Assembly (NCBI RefSeq): GCF_019218295.1
Contig: NZ_JAHUZF010000004.1
Span: forward strand, 310,001-374,000
From: Maritimibacter sp. DP1N21-5
GTDB lineage: Bacteria > Pseudomonadota > Alphaproteobacteria > Rhodobacterales > Rhodobacteraceae
Direction of reading: 5' to 3'
DNA length: 64,000 bases
Within the stretch, counting starts at the first letter, position 1. Each line of letters begins with the position of its first letter. Below the pieces are notes generated by a model. That model was not told where the DNA came from. It made no database searches and saw only the letters and a program-made list of their open reading frames with translations. Shown one piece after another: positions 1 through 8,366 of this stretch. The position numbers and the translations under genes are program-made.

Positions 1-207
1 CAGCTGGTCCAACTGAAAGCGCCTGCGATCCGTCTCCGCGCGACGAATGGTGTCATTTCCTGCTATTTTGCCAACCGAACTGAATGTCTGCTGCCGCGAA
101 GCATTCTCCAGCAACTCGCGCCCGCAGCGAACTTCCGCAAGCCGCCCACTTCACCGTCTTGCCAATGCCGACCTGCCTTCTCATGTTCAATGATGCTCAG
201 ACTGCCC
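1..207. other. left-edge stretch with no recognisable gene
   Basis: This stretch lies downstream of the acyl-CoA synthetase stop codon. I read both strands and found no reading frame resembling a known family, no terminator-like hairpin and no tRNA. It may be degraded intergenic sequence or the edge of the island suggested by the integrase scar near 21 kb, but nothing in it proves this. Confidence 0.4.
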
Positions 208-1725
208 CTACTTTCGCGCCCGCAAGGTCGTCTTCAGCACTTTGCCGTAAGCATTCTTCGGAAGTTCGGACAGGGCTATGTAGCGTTTGGGCCGCTTGAA
301 CCGGGCCAGAGATGCGAGGCAGTGCGTGTCCAGCGAAGCCTGTTCGACGATTCGACCGGCGACCGGGACGATGTAGGCCACCACGATTTCACCCCATTCG
401 GCGTCAGGAACGCCGATGACGGACACCTCCGAAACGGACGGATGCCGGAGCAGCACCTCTTCGACTTCGCGGGGATATATGTTGCTTCCACCCGAGATGA
501 TAACATCGCGCGAGCGGTCCTTGAGGGTGAGGTAGCCATCCTCGTCCAATTCGCCCCTGTCCCCGGTCGCGAGCCAGCCATCCCGGATCGCAGATTTGGT
601 CGCGTCGGGGTTCTCCCAGTAGCCAAGCATGACCGGGGCGCCCTTGACCTCGACTCCGCCGACATGTCCGGCGGACAGCGGCGCGCCAAACTCGTCGACC
701 ACGCGGACCGAGACCGAGGATTGCGCGACACCGACCGAACCCAGGCGTTCACGCCATCGGGGGTGGGTGCGGTCAGCAACGGTCTCGCGCGGCAGAACCG
801 TAATGGTCATAGGGCATTCTCCCTGACCGTAGATCTGTACGAACCTTGCTCCAAGAACCTCCACCGCCTCCTCGATGTCGGCCGTATACATCGGGCCGCC
901 ACCATAGATCACTGTCTTGAGACCGGTGCCGTCGTATCCCGAGATTGCCGCCTGCGAGACCAGTCGGCGCACCATCGTCGGCGCTGCGAAGAGGCTGACG
1001 GAGCCGAAGACGGGCGCGAGTTGCGCGATCTCATCGGGGTCGAAGCCCCCCGAAGCGGGCAGGACGTGCCGACCCGCCCGCAGGACATGGATGAAGTTGT
1101 AAAGCCCTGCGCCATGAGACATCGGCGCGGCGTAAAGGATCGCCTCGCCCGTCTCCACCTGATCGACATCGACGAGATAGGTCTGGGTCATGGCAAGGAT
1201 GTTGCCACAGCTGATCATCGCGCCCTTTGGTCGGCCGGTGGTGCCCGAGGTATAGAACAGCCAGGAAAGATCGCCGACGCATCTGTCAACCGGGCCGGAC
1301 ACAGGTGTTCTCGACAGATGGTCGCGATAGTCCGTGCCCGTCACGTCGAGCCCGGTGATTTTCGACCCTGTGACATGGCCGAGCGTCGGGATCACGGTGT
1401 CGCCGTCTCCGACCAGAACCCTGGCGCCGCAGTCGTCCAGCATCCAGGCGGCCTCTTGCGGGTGGAGCTTGGCATTGATGGGAACCGCGACCGCGCCGGC
1501 CCACCATATGGCATAGAGCACCACAAGGTATTCGGGCCGGTTCTTCATGAAAATGGCGACGCGGTCGCCGGGTTGGATTGCATAGTCCCGGACCAAGGCA
1601 CGGGCGAGTGATGCGGCCTGCCTCGCGAAAGTGGCGTAGTCACAGACAAGCTGGGTGCCCTCGAAAATGGCGGGGGCTTCGGGGTTCAGGCGTGCTGTGC
1701 GGTCGAGCCAGTGTGCAGGGTTCAT
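208..1725 (-). CDS. AMP-dependent acyl-CoA synthetase (fatty-acid/aryl-acid CoA ligase)
   Basis: This 505-residue adenylate-forming enzyme should activate a carboxylic acid to its acyl-CoA with ATP, through an acyl-adenylate. The P-loop motif YTSGTTGRPKG lies near residue 160. The C-terminal part has the GWLATGD and DRSRDVIISGG core motifs, the hinge before the mobile domain, and the catalytic lysine region PKNAYGKVLK near the end. Length is normal for class I acyl-CoA ligases. There is no signal peptide, so it is cytosolic. It starts at ATG four bases after the stop of the upstream thiolase on the same strand, so the two are co-transcribed and probably translationally coupled. This suggests activation followed by beta-oxidation of the same substrate. 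The substrate cannot be read from the sequence; a medium-chain, aromatic or alicyclic acid is possible. Confidence 0.93.
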   Translation of the reverse strand: MNPAHWLDRTARLNPEAPAIFEGTQLVCDYATFARQAASLARALVRDYAIQPGDRVAIFMKNRPEYLVVLYAIWWAGAVAVPINAKLHPQEAAWMLDDCGARVLVGDGDTVIPTLGHVTGSKITGLDVTGTDYRDHLSRTPVSGPVDRCVGDLSWLFYTSGTTGRPKGAMISCGNILAMTQTYLVDVDQVETGEAILYAAPMSHGAGLYNFIHVLRAGRHVLPASGGFDPDEIAQLAPVFGSVSLFAAPTMVRRLVSQAAISGYDGTGLKTVIYGGGPMYTADIEEAVEVLGARFVQIYGQGECPMTITVLPRETVADRTHPRWRERLGSVGVAQSSVSVRVVDEFGAPLSAGHVGGVEVKGAPVMLGYWENPDATKSAIRDGWLATGDRGELDEDGYLTLKDRSRDVIISGGSNIYPREVEEVLLRHPSVSEVSVIGVPDAEWGEIVVAYIVPVAGRIVEQASLDTHCLASLARFKRPKRYIALSELPKNAYGKVLKTTLRARK

Positions 1726-1729
1726 GGCG

Positions 1730-2830
1730 TCACCGTACCGCTTCGAGGATCGAGCAGTAATTGGCCACGCCCGATCCGCCCATGTTGAACACGCAGCCGA
1801 GTTCCGCCCCCTGCCGCTGCATGTCGCCGGCTTCGCCCATGAGCTGGCGCGCCGCCATTACGTGCATGGACACGCCTGTTGCGCCGACCGGATGGCCCTT
1901 GGCCTTGAGTCCGCCGGAAAGGTTTACAGGCAAGTCGCCGCCCGCCAGCACCGTTCCCTCTTCCAGCAGGCGATGCCCCTGACCGGCCGGGGCGAGGCCC
2001 ATGGCTTCGTAGATCATCAATTCGGCAATCGTAAAGCAGTCGTGCACTTCGGCAAAGTCCAGATCCTGCACGCCAATCCCGGCCGCGTCCCATGCGCGGG
2101 CAAAAGCCCGGGCCGGTCCTTCGAAGCGCAAGAGGTCGCGACGCGACATCGGCAGGAAGTCGTTGACCTGTTCGGCCGCCCGGAAACCTACGGCACGAGG
2201 AAAATGCGCGGACATGTCCGCCGACGCAAGCACGAGCGCGGCCGCGCCATCACTGATCAACGAGCAGTCCGACATGCGGAGGGGCGCCGCAATCATCGGG
2301 TTGCGTTCCCCCACTGTATTGCAGTCCTCCACGCTCAGCGGCTTGTGCATATGTGCGAGCGGATTGGCCATCGCGTTGGCGTGGTTTTTGGACGCGATAC
2401 GGGCGAGTGCGAGCGCGTGATCGCCGTAAGCGTCGAAATAGGACCGGGCAAAGGTCGAAAATACGCTTGGAAAGCTCAGATGCGACTCTTCGCGCTGGTA
2501 GGATGCTCCCGACAGCGCCCTGGTGACGGCTGGTGTATCCTGATCCGTCATCTTCTCGACACCAATGACGAGCGCGGTCCGGACACGGCCCGACGCGATG
2601 GCGTCGCGCGCGGCATAGATCGCGGCAGACCCCGAGGCACAGGCGTTTTCCACTCGTACAGCGGGTTTGAACCTCAGCCGGTCATCTACCTGAAGCGCCA
2701 GCGAGGACACGAAGGCGTCGGTGGTCAAGCCGGAATTGAAGTGACCTATCCAGATGGCGTCGATCTCGGACGGGTCAATTTCGGCATGCGCAATCGCCTC
2801 GCGCGCGCTGGATACGAGCAGATCTTCCAC
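1730..2830 (-). CDS. thiolase (acetyl-CoA acetyltransferase family, SCP2-like)
   Basis: This cytosolic thiolase should cleave a 3-ketoacyl-CoA with CoA in a beta-oxidation-type pathway. The nucleophile region ENACASGSAAI is intact, as are the HDCFT block and the C-terminal GGLKAKGHPVGATG block with its catalytic histidine. The first conventional start is GTG at 2830 and gives 366 residues. However, the frame continues upstream to a stop codon and encodes a typical thiolase N-terminus (HIVGWGHTPFGRL). A start at ATT 2890, with AGAGA about 8 bases before it, would restore 20 residues and move the nucleophile Cys from position 64 to 84, nearer the usual place. The coordinates given are the conservative ones. 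It is divergent from the PAS-LuxR regulator and runs into the acyl-CoA synthetase. Confidence 0.88.
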   Translation of the reverse strand: MEDLLVSSAREAIAHAEIDPSEIDAIWIGHFNSGLTTDAFVSSLALQVDDRLRFKPAVRVENACASGSAAIYAARDAIASGRVRTALVIGVEKMTDQDTPAVTRALSGASYQREESHLSFPSVFSTFARSYFDAYGDHALALARIASKNHANAMANPLAHMHKPLSVEDCNTVGERNPMIAAPLRMSDCSLISDGAAALVLASADMSAHFPRAVGFRAAEQVNDFLPMSRRDLLRFEGPARAFARAWDAAGIGVQDLDFAEVHDCFTIAELMIYEAMGLAPAGQGHRLLEEGTVLAGGDLPVNLSGGLKAKGHPVGATGVSMHVMAARQLMGEAGDMQRQGAELGCVFNMGGSGVANYCSILEAVR

Positions 2831-2982
2831 GGACTGATCCTTCAGGCGGCCAAACGGGGTGTGTCCCCAGCCAACGATGTGCGATGTAATAGCGATTGTC
2901 TCTCATGGCAATTTCACATCCAAGGTTTCTACGGACGGCCGCGCCGTGCATATTCGTAGAATTACCCTATGGGGAGGGGATC

Positions 2983-3537
2983 GTGGAAACAGATCTGGTC
3001 AGCGCGGCGGCAGCGTTCACCCTTGCCCCCGTAGGGCTGATGGTGTCGCGATACAGGCTCATAACGACATGCAACGACAGGTTCGCCGACATGTTCGGCT
3101 ACGGTCCGGCGGAGCTTGAAGGCGCGTCGGTGGCCGCGCTCTATCCATCGCACGACGAGTTTTCCCATATCGGTGCGAGGTGGCTGAAAGAGCTAGGCCC
3201 GTCTCAGCGGTTCGAAGATCAGCGTATCATGAAGCGGCGAGACGGTTCGTTGTTCTGGTGTCAGGTGATCGGTCGTTCGCTGTCACGCAACGACCTCTTT
3301 CGTGAGTGTGTGTGGTCGTTCCATGACCTGTCGCATCACCGAAGCGTTGCCGACCTGACGGTTCGGGAACGTGAGGTCGCGATGCTCTGCGTATCCGGCG
3401 CGACGAGCAAGGAGATCGGGCGGGCGTTGGGCATTTCGCACCGCACTGCCGAAGCCCATCGCGCGCGGCTCATGCGCAAGCTGGGCGCCCGGACCGCAGC
3501 GGAGCTTCTGGCCCGGATTGCCGGACTGCCAAGCTGA
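2983..3537 (+). CDS. PAS domain LuxR-type transcriptional regulator
   Basis: This is a DNA-binding regulator of about 184 residues. An N-terminal PAS domain (roughly residues 8-115, with NDRFADMFGYGPAEL and the RRDGSLFWCQV strand) is followed by a C-terminal LuxR/NarL helix-turn-helix (about 120-180, LTVREREVAML to the recognition helix SHRTAEAHRARLMRKLG). There is no receiver domain, so it should sense a ligand or redox cue directly through PAS rather than by phosphorylation. I chose GTG 2983 because GGGGAGGGG lies just upstream at good spacing. An ATG at 2896 would add 29 residues with no PAS character. It is divergent from the thiolase/acyl-CoA synthetase operon and is the natural candidate to control it. 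Confidence 0.85.
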   Translation: METDLVSAAAAFTLAPVGLMVSRYRLITTCNDRFADMFGYGPAELEGASVAALYPSHDEFSHIGARWLKELGPSQRFEDQRIMKRRDGSLFWCQVIGRSLSRNDLFRECVWSFHDLSHHRSVADLTVREREVAMLCVSGATSKEIGRALGISHRTAEAHRARLMRKLGARTAAELLARIAGLPS

Positions 3538-3650
3538 CGATCCTCGCATTATTCGGAGAGCGCCCGGCAAGTCCCCCCGAAAGGGACTCGAAATGTCCGG
3601 TCTTTTCGTCCAGACTCGGCGCAAAGCCGCTCAAGCCCCGTGGAGAGATC

Positions 3651-4388
3651 TTGGCCAGACCCATTCCCGCCCATCGTCGCCTCGCCGAAGAGATCCGGCG
3701 CCGTATCGTCGCGAGTACATATGAGGAAGAGCTGCCGCCCGAGGTCCAGCTCATGAAGGAATTCGACGTGAGCCGTCACACCATGCGGATCGCGTTGCAG
3801 CATCTGGTCGATGACGGGCTCATCGTACGGATGCCGGGAAGCGGGACCAGGATCGTGCGCAAAGGGCGGGCAGGGTATTGGGCCATCGGCTCGCTCGACG
3901 ATCTGACGGGCGAGTTCAAGGTCGAGCAATCGCTGACGATCAGCGCCCAGCAGGAACCCGCAAAGGCGTTTCCCGAGGTCGTGGAAATATTGGGGCTTCG
4001 GCCGACGTCCAAGGTCTTTCACATCCTTCGCGTCCTGACCACGGACGGGATCCCCTATGGAGTGTCCAATCTCTTTGCGCCGATGTCACTCGTGAAGAAT
4101 ATTCCGGACGCCGAGCTCGGACAGACCTATTTCGTGGATCTCGTTCAGAAATACAGCGGCCATACCGCGTCGCGCACGCGGCAGGCGATTTCCGCCGGTG
4201 CGGTCGATCCCGAGGCGGCACGCCAGCTCGGGATCGAGGCGGGAGCGCCGGTTCTTGTCATCAAACGGACGTATTTCGCGTCTGATAACCTGCCGTTGGT
4301 CCATGTCCATCTGACATGCCGTTCGGATCGGTACGAGCAGGTCGTCACCTATCTGCGCGAGCGTCGGGACGACGATCCGACGGCGTAG
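3651..4388 (+). CDS. GntR-family transcriptional regulator with UTRA domain
   Basis: This is a HutC-type GntR regulator of 245 residues. The winged helix-turn-helix occupies about residues 5-70 (LAEEIRRRI, then VSRHTMRIALQHLVDDGLI, then the GSGTRI wing). The UTRA effector-binding domain occupies about 90-240 and ends in the typical VIKRTYF strand and YEQVVTYL helix. Such proteins are usually repressors released by a pathway metabolite. The start is TTG at 3651, with GGAGAGA 4-5 bases upstream and no better ATG. It lies between the ligase/thiolase genes and the CoA-transferase operon. It is the best local candidate for the ATGTACGTACAT palindromes found at four promoters in this cluster, but that link is inferred from position. 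Confidence 0.9.
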   Translation: MARPIPAHRRLAEEIRRRIVASTYEEELPPEVQLMKEFDVSRHTMRIALQHLVDDGLIVRMPGSGTRIVRKGRAGYWAIGSLDDLTGEFKVEQSLTISAQQEPAKAFPEVVEILGLRPTSKVFHILRVLTTDGIPYGVSNLFAPMSLVKNIPDAELGQTYFVDLVQKYSGHTASRTRQAISAGAVDPEAARQLGIEAGAPVLVIKRTYFASDNLPLVHVHLTCRSDRYEQVVTYLRERRDDDPTA

Positions 4389-4399
4389 GTCGGGGAGCC

Positions 4400-5659
4400 T
4401 CAGGCACCCCTCCGTGCCGCCGCCGCCAGAGTGTCCCGGTCGTCCGGATGTGCGATGGCGATCATCGCCGCGGCGCGCTCCGACAGATTACGCCCGCGCA
4501 GTTCTGCGGCGCCGTATTCTGTGACCACGATGTCGGCGTCCGACCGTGCAAGCGTCACAACGCCAGACCGCACCAGTGGCACGATACGGCTTTGCCCTGA
4601 TCCGGTTCGCGACGGCAAGGCGAGGATCGACCGTCCTCCAGCGGACGCGAGCGCGCCGCGGGCAAAGTCGTTCAGCCCGCCGATGGTGCCGTAGTAGCGG
4701 GAGCCGACCAATTCAGCCCCGGCTTGGCCCGTGATGTCCACTTCGATGGCCGAGTTCAGGGACACGAAATTCGGAATGGCCGCCAAGGTGCCGATGGCGT
4801 GGGTTCTGGACACGGGTTCGATGGCAACCTGGGGGTTCTCGTGGGCAAGCTCGAACAGGGCGCGCGACCCGGCCAAGACCCCCGTGACCGACACGCCGGG
4901 GTCAACCGATTTGCGGCTGTTGTCGATGATCCCGGCGCGGATCAAGTCGGCCACGCGGTCGCCTATTACGCCCGAATGCAATCCCAGCGCGCGGCGGTCA
5001 GACAAGGCTTCGGCCAGCGCGTTTGGGATCGAGCCAATCCCGATCTGAAGCGTGTCGCCGTCTCCGACGAAGTGGGCCACGTTGCGCGCGATCCGCCGCT
5101 CCAATTCGGTCGGCGTCGGCTGGGCCTGTTCGATCAGCGGCCGTGAAACATGAACGACATGCGTGAAGTCCGACATGTCGAACACCGTGCTGCTGGTGCT
5201 ATCGGGCGCCTGTTCGTTGACTTCTGCAATCGCCACGCGCGACTTTGAAAGCGCCTCGTGGACATAGCCGTTGACCGCCCCGGTGCCGAGCCGGCCATCC
5301 GCCCGCCGCGACACCTGCAGAATGACGACATCAAAGCGGAGTTGCCCCGCTGCGACAAGCCTCGGAACGTGGGACAGGTGGCAGGGGATCACGTCAATGA
5401 GGCCTTTCTCAGCCAAGGCGCGCGTGGTTCCCACTGCACCCATGCCCGTAAACCGGATGCGGCCCGCATGTTCCGGTCGGATCAGCCCCGAATAACTGGC
5501 CCCCAGAAAGACCTCGACGGGGGGCACGTCATCGAGTTGGGACAAGAGTCGTTCGATCGTGCTGACCGGTTCGCCCGCGCCTTGGGTCCAGATGATCCGG
5601 TCACCTTCACGCAGCAGGTCGGGAAAGTTCAGGTGAGTTGATGAAAGGACACGGGTCAT
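4400..5659 (-). CDS. acetyl-CoA hydrolase/transferase family protein (family I CoA-transferase)
   Basis: This 419-residue protein resembles 4-hydroxybutyrate or acetate CoA-transferases and acetyl-CoA hydrolases. It would move CoA between a short acid and acetyl-CoA, or hydrolyse an acyl-CoA. The C-terminal domain carries the glutamate motif SAIEVDITGQ, with the expected catalytic Glu at residue 306. Other family blocks are LQIGIGSIPNAL, LGLHSGVIGD and the late VVTEYGAAELRG. There is no signal peptide. Its ATG overlaps the stop codon of the upstream D-2-hydroxyacid dehydrogenase by four bases (ATGA), so the two are translationally coupled. The pair is transcribed away from the operator-bearing divergent promoter near 6.8 kb. 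The actual acyl substrate is unknown. Confidence 0.9.
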   Translation of the reverse strand: MTRVLSSTHLNFPDLLREGDRIIWTQGAGEPVSTIERLLSQLDDVPPVEVFLGASYSGLIRPEHAGRIRFTGMGAVGTTRALAEKGLIDVIPCHLSHVPRLVAAGQLRFDVVILQVSRRADGRLGTGAVNGYVHEALSKSRVAIAEVNEQAPDSTSSTVFDMSDFTHVVHVSRPLIEQAQPTPTELERRIARNVAHFVGDGDTLQIGIGSIPNALAEALSDRRALGLHSGVIGDRVADLIRAGIIDNSRKSVDPGVSVTGVLAGSRALFELAHENPQVAIEPVSRTHAIGTLAAIPNFVSLNSAIEVDITGQAGAELVGSRYYGTIGGLNDFARGALASAGGRSILALPSRTGSGQSRIVPLVRSGVVTLARSDADIVVTEYGAAELRGRNLSERAAAMIAIAHPDDRDTLAAAARRGA

Positions 5660-6747
5660 TGCGCCACGCCTCGCGGCACGAGGCCATGCACGATGGGGTC
5701 GCCGTATTGGACCGCCAGCAGATTGTCGCAGACCATCGCGATATCCTTGAGCACGTTGAGCCGCGATCCTGCGGCGAGATGCGGCGTCAGAACTACGTTG
5801 GGCAGGGCGGTGATCCGGTCCGGTCCGCGCGGTTCGTGGCCATGCACGTCGAGCGCTGCGGCGGAGAGACGTCCGGTTTCGAGGGCGTCGCAGAGCGCGT
5901 CCTCATCGACGATGCTGCCCCGCGAGGTGTTGATGAGGATGGCCTCCGGCTTCATCAACGCGATCTCCCTTGCACCGACCGCTTTGCGGTTTGCGGGGGT
6001 GCCGGGGATGTGGATCGACAGGATATCGGCGCGGGCAAAGAGCGCGGCCTTGTCGACGCGTTCGGCTGCGAGGGTCCGCGCGACCGCGGGCGGCAGGGGG
6101 CTTTCGTCGCAATAGAGGAGCCGCATCCCAAACGCGCGCGCCCGCTCGGCAAGGAGGGTGCCGACCTCGCCCATGCCGAGGATGCCGAGCGTTTTACCGT
6201 AGAGGCTTTCGATCCCCGTCATGCCGGGCCAGTTGTAGGCGACCTCCCCGGCTTTGCCCGGCGCATATTCTGCCCTTCGCACCGCATGATCGCAGGGGAT
6301 GAGCCTCCGGCTCGCAGCGAGCATGAGCATGAGGCAGTGCTCGGCCACGGTCACGAGACTTGGCCGGGTGATACAGGACACTGCGATACCGCGTTCGGAG
6401 GCTGCGTCGAGGTCGATGGTATGCGGGCCGCTCCCAAGGCGCTGGATCAGCCTGAGGTTCGGATGGGCATCTAAAATGTCCGTATCGATTCGGCCGCGCC
6501 GGAACACAAGGACCGCGCTGTCTTCTGGCGAAACGGACAGGGCCTCGGGGGCGATGTGGTAGGCCTCCAGCCTCCGCGTCAGGGCCGCCCATGCGGATGC
6601 CTCGATTTTCTCGGGACTGAAGAAGTCGCGCACGTAATCTGCGCTTGTACCATTTGGTCCGGCGAGGAGGGCGGGGATCAGCCTAATGACGTGGTCATCG
6701 TCGAGGAACCTGATGGCGAGCGGGGGCGGGGGCGTCATGGTGGGCAT
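5656..6747 (-). CDS. D-2-hydroxyacid dehydrogenase (phosphoglycerate dehydrogenase-like)
   Basis: This NAD(P)-dependent enzyme of 363 residues interconverts a 2-hydroxy acid and a 2-keto acid. The Rossmann motif GMGEVG sits near residue 180. The catalytic arginine is in NTSRGSIVDEDAL and the catalytic histidine in LTPHLAAGS. The N-terminal lobe is somewhat longer than in minimal family members. The start chosen is the ATG at 6747, preceded by AAAGGA; a second ATG at 6738 is possible. The open frame continues far upstream, but that part is only the antisense shadow of the aldehyde dehydrogenase. It is the first gene of a two-gene operon with the CoA-transferase and is divergent from the aldehyde dehydrogenase across a 120-base intergenic region that holds a perfect palindromic operator. 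Confidence 0.9.
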   Translation of the reverse strand: MPTMTPPPPLAIRFLDDDHVIRLIPALLAGPNGTSADYVRDFFSPEKIEASAWAALTRRLEAYHIAPEALSVSPEDSAVLVFRRGRIDTDILDAHPNLRLIQRLGSGPHTIDLDAASERGIAVSCITRPSLVTVAEHCLMLMLAASRRLIPCDHAVRRAEYAPGKAGEVAYNWPGMTGIESLYGKTLGILGMGEVGTLLAERARAFGMRLLYCDESPLPPAVARTLAAERVDKAALFARADILSIHIPGTPANRKAVGAREIALMKPEAILINTSRGSIVDEDALCDALETGRLSAAALDVHGHEPRGPDRITALPNVVLTPHLAAGSRLNVLKDIAMVCDNLLAVQYGDPIVHGLVPRGVAQ

Positions 6748-6782
6748 CGCAGATCCTTTACGGACGATCATTTTGGTTTGCA

Positions 6783-6796
6783 AATGTACGTACATT
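6783..6796. promoter_or_regulatory. palindromic operator in divergent promoter (ATGTACGTACAT)
   Basis: AATGTACGTACATT is a perfect 14-base palindrome located between the divergent starts at 6747 and 6868. Near-identical copies occur only at 9247, 14398 and 14488, all in promoter positions of this cluster. It overlaps a possible -10 element (CATTAT). The pattern suggests a repressor site for the local GntR/UTRA protein; this assignment is inferred. Confidence 0.8.
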
Positions 6797-6867
6797 ATGG
6801 TAGCGCCGATGTCGAGACAAACGATCAGCCGTCTACGACAGGGATGGCGACCATGGAGGAAGACCAC

Positions 6868-8358
6868 ATGAACACCGTAGCTTCGCCTGCGCCCTTGCAG
6901 ACGACCACGTTTCTGAACTGGATCGGCAATAAGGACATGCCCGCCGCCTCGGGCAAGACCTTTGACCACATCAGCCCGATCGACGGTTCGGTGGTCGCGC
7001 GGTTTGCCGACAGCGGTGAGGAGGATGCGCGCCGGGCGGTCGAACTGGCGCGCAAGACCTTCGACTCCGGCGTCTGGTCCAATGCACCCGCACGCAGTCG
7101 CTTCGAGGTGCTGCGCCGCGTGGCGCGCATCATCGAAGACAACAAACAGGAGCTGGCCGAGCGGATGGTGCTGGAAAGCGGTAAGCCGGTGAGCACCGCG
7201 ATGGGCGAAATCATGGGGGCCGTGAAGACCTTCGAGTATTACGCAGGGGCGACGCTGGACCTCGAGGGCTCGGCGATCAGCGACCGCAATCCGCAGGCCT
7301 TCGGGCTGATCCTGCGGGAACCCGTAGGTGTGGCCGCCTTCATCACTCCGTGGAACTTCCCCTTGCTGAACCCGGTGTGCAAGATCGCCCCGGCGTTGGC
7401 CGCAGGCTGCGTCGTCGTGGCAAAGCCGTCGCATCTATGCAGCAGTCCGACGGTGCTGCTCGCGCGCTATCTGGCCCAAGCGGGCGTGCCGGACGGTGTC
7501 GTGAGCGTCATCACCTCGCAAAAGGACCGCGGCGCGGTGGTGGGCCAGTACCTGTCGTCCTCGCCGCTCGTGGACAAGGTCGCTTTCACCGGTTCGACCG
7601 CGACAGGGCGGGCGGTGATGCGCGCAGCGGCGACCAACAACAAGAAGGTCGCGCTCGAACTGGGCGGCAAGTCGGCAAACATCGTGTTCGAGGATGCCGA
7701 CCTCGATACGGCGGCGGCCACGGCGATCGCCGCTTTCTGCTACAACAGCGGGCAACAATGTTCGGCAGGAACGCGGCTTCTGGTGCAACGGTCGATCTAT
7801 GACGATTTCATGGAGCGGGTTCTGGCGCAGGCGGGCAAGCAGATCGTCGGCGACCCGCGTGATGCGGCCACGACGATGGGGCCCCTCGTGAACCGCGAAC
7901 AGTATGACCGTGTTCGTGGCCATGTGAACGTCGGGCACGATTGCGGGACGCTTCTGACCGGCGGGAGCCGGCCGGACGACAGCCGGCTCGATGACGGGCT
8001 TTATCTCATGCCTACGATTTTCGGCGGCGTGGACAACCAGAGCCGCCTTGCGCAGGAAGAGGTCTTTGGACCGATCCTCGCTGTCATCCCCTTTGACGAC
8101 ACCGACGCGGCCATTCGGCTCGCCAATGACAGCGCCTATGGGCTTGCGGGCGGTGTCTGGACGCGAAACCTCGACCGGGCCTTCAAGGTGATCAAGGGCG
8201 TTCGGACCGGCAAGATGTTCGTGAACGGCTACAACAACGTCGGCATAGATGACATGCCGCATGGCGGCTACAAGGACAGCGGCGTGGGCCGGGAATTCGG
8301 GCGGGAAGGACTTGCCGAGTATCAGCAGGTCAAGACTGTCCAGATCAAGCTGGCCTAG
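6868..8358 (+). CDS. NAD(P)-dependent aldehyde dehydrogenase
   Basis: This aldehyde dehydrogenase superfamily enzyme has 496 residues and oxidises an aldehyde to its acid. The general base Glu264 is in LELGGKSAN, and the nucleophile Cys298 is in NSGQQCSAGTR. The cofactor-binding block TPWNFPLLNP and the late EEVFGPILAVIPF block are present. I chose ATG 6868 because GGAGGAAG lies 6-8 bases upstream. In-frame ATGs at 6844 and 6853 are weaker, and the frame further upstream is antisense to the dehydrogenase gene. It is cytosolic. It is followed after eight bases by the SDR-type epimerase, forming an operon. The palindromic operator 72-85 bases upstream puts it in the same regulon as the TRAP transporter and the BadI-like operon. 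Confidence 0.93.
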   Translation: MNTVASPAPLQTTTFLNWIGNKDMPAASGKTFDHISPIDGSVVARFADSGEEDARRAVELARKTFDSGVWSNAPARSRFEVLRRVARIIEDNKQELAERMVLESGKPVSTAMGEIMGAVKTFEYYAGATLDLEGSAISDRNPQAFGLILREPVGVAAFITPWNFPLLNPVCKIAPALAAGCVVVAKPSHLCSSPTVLLARYLAQAGVPDGVVSVITSQKDRGAVVGQYLSSSPLVDKVAFTGSTATGRAVMRAAATNNKKVALELGGKSANIVFEDADLDTAAATAIAAFCYNSGQQCSAGTRLLVQRSIYDDFMERVLAQAGKQIVGDPRDAATTMGPLVNREQYDRVRGHVNVGHDCGTLLTGGSRPDDSRLDDGLYLMPTIFGGVDNQSRLAQEEVFGPILAVIPFDDTDAAIRLANDSAYGLAGGVWTRNLDRAFKVIKGVRTGKMFVNGYNNVGIDDMPHGGYKDSGVGREFGREGLAEYQQVKTVQIKLA

Positions 8359-8366
8359 GGCAGGTC

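Noticed and set aside
190..1611. Long plus-strand open frame of 473 codons
   Set aside because: It is antisense to the acyl-CoA synthetase, which has clear motifs. The translation is Arg/Gly/His-rich without family resemblance, a usual GC-driven shadow frame.
6748..7434. 229-codon N-terminal extension of the D-2-hydroxyacid dehydrogenase
   Set aside because: The extra region is antisense to the aldehyde dehydrogenase and unlike any dehydrogenase domain; the ATG at 6747 has a ribosome site.
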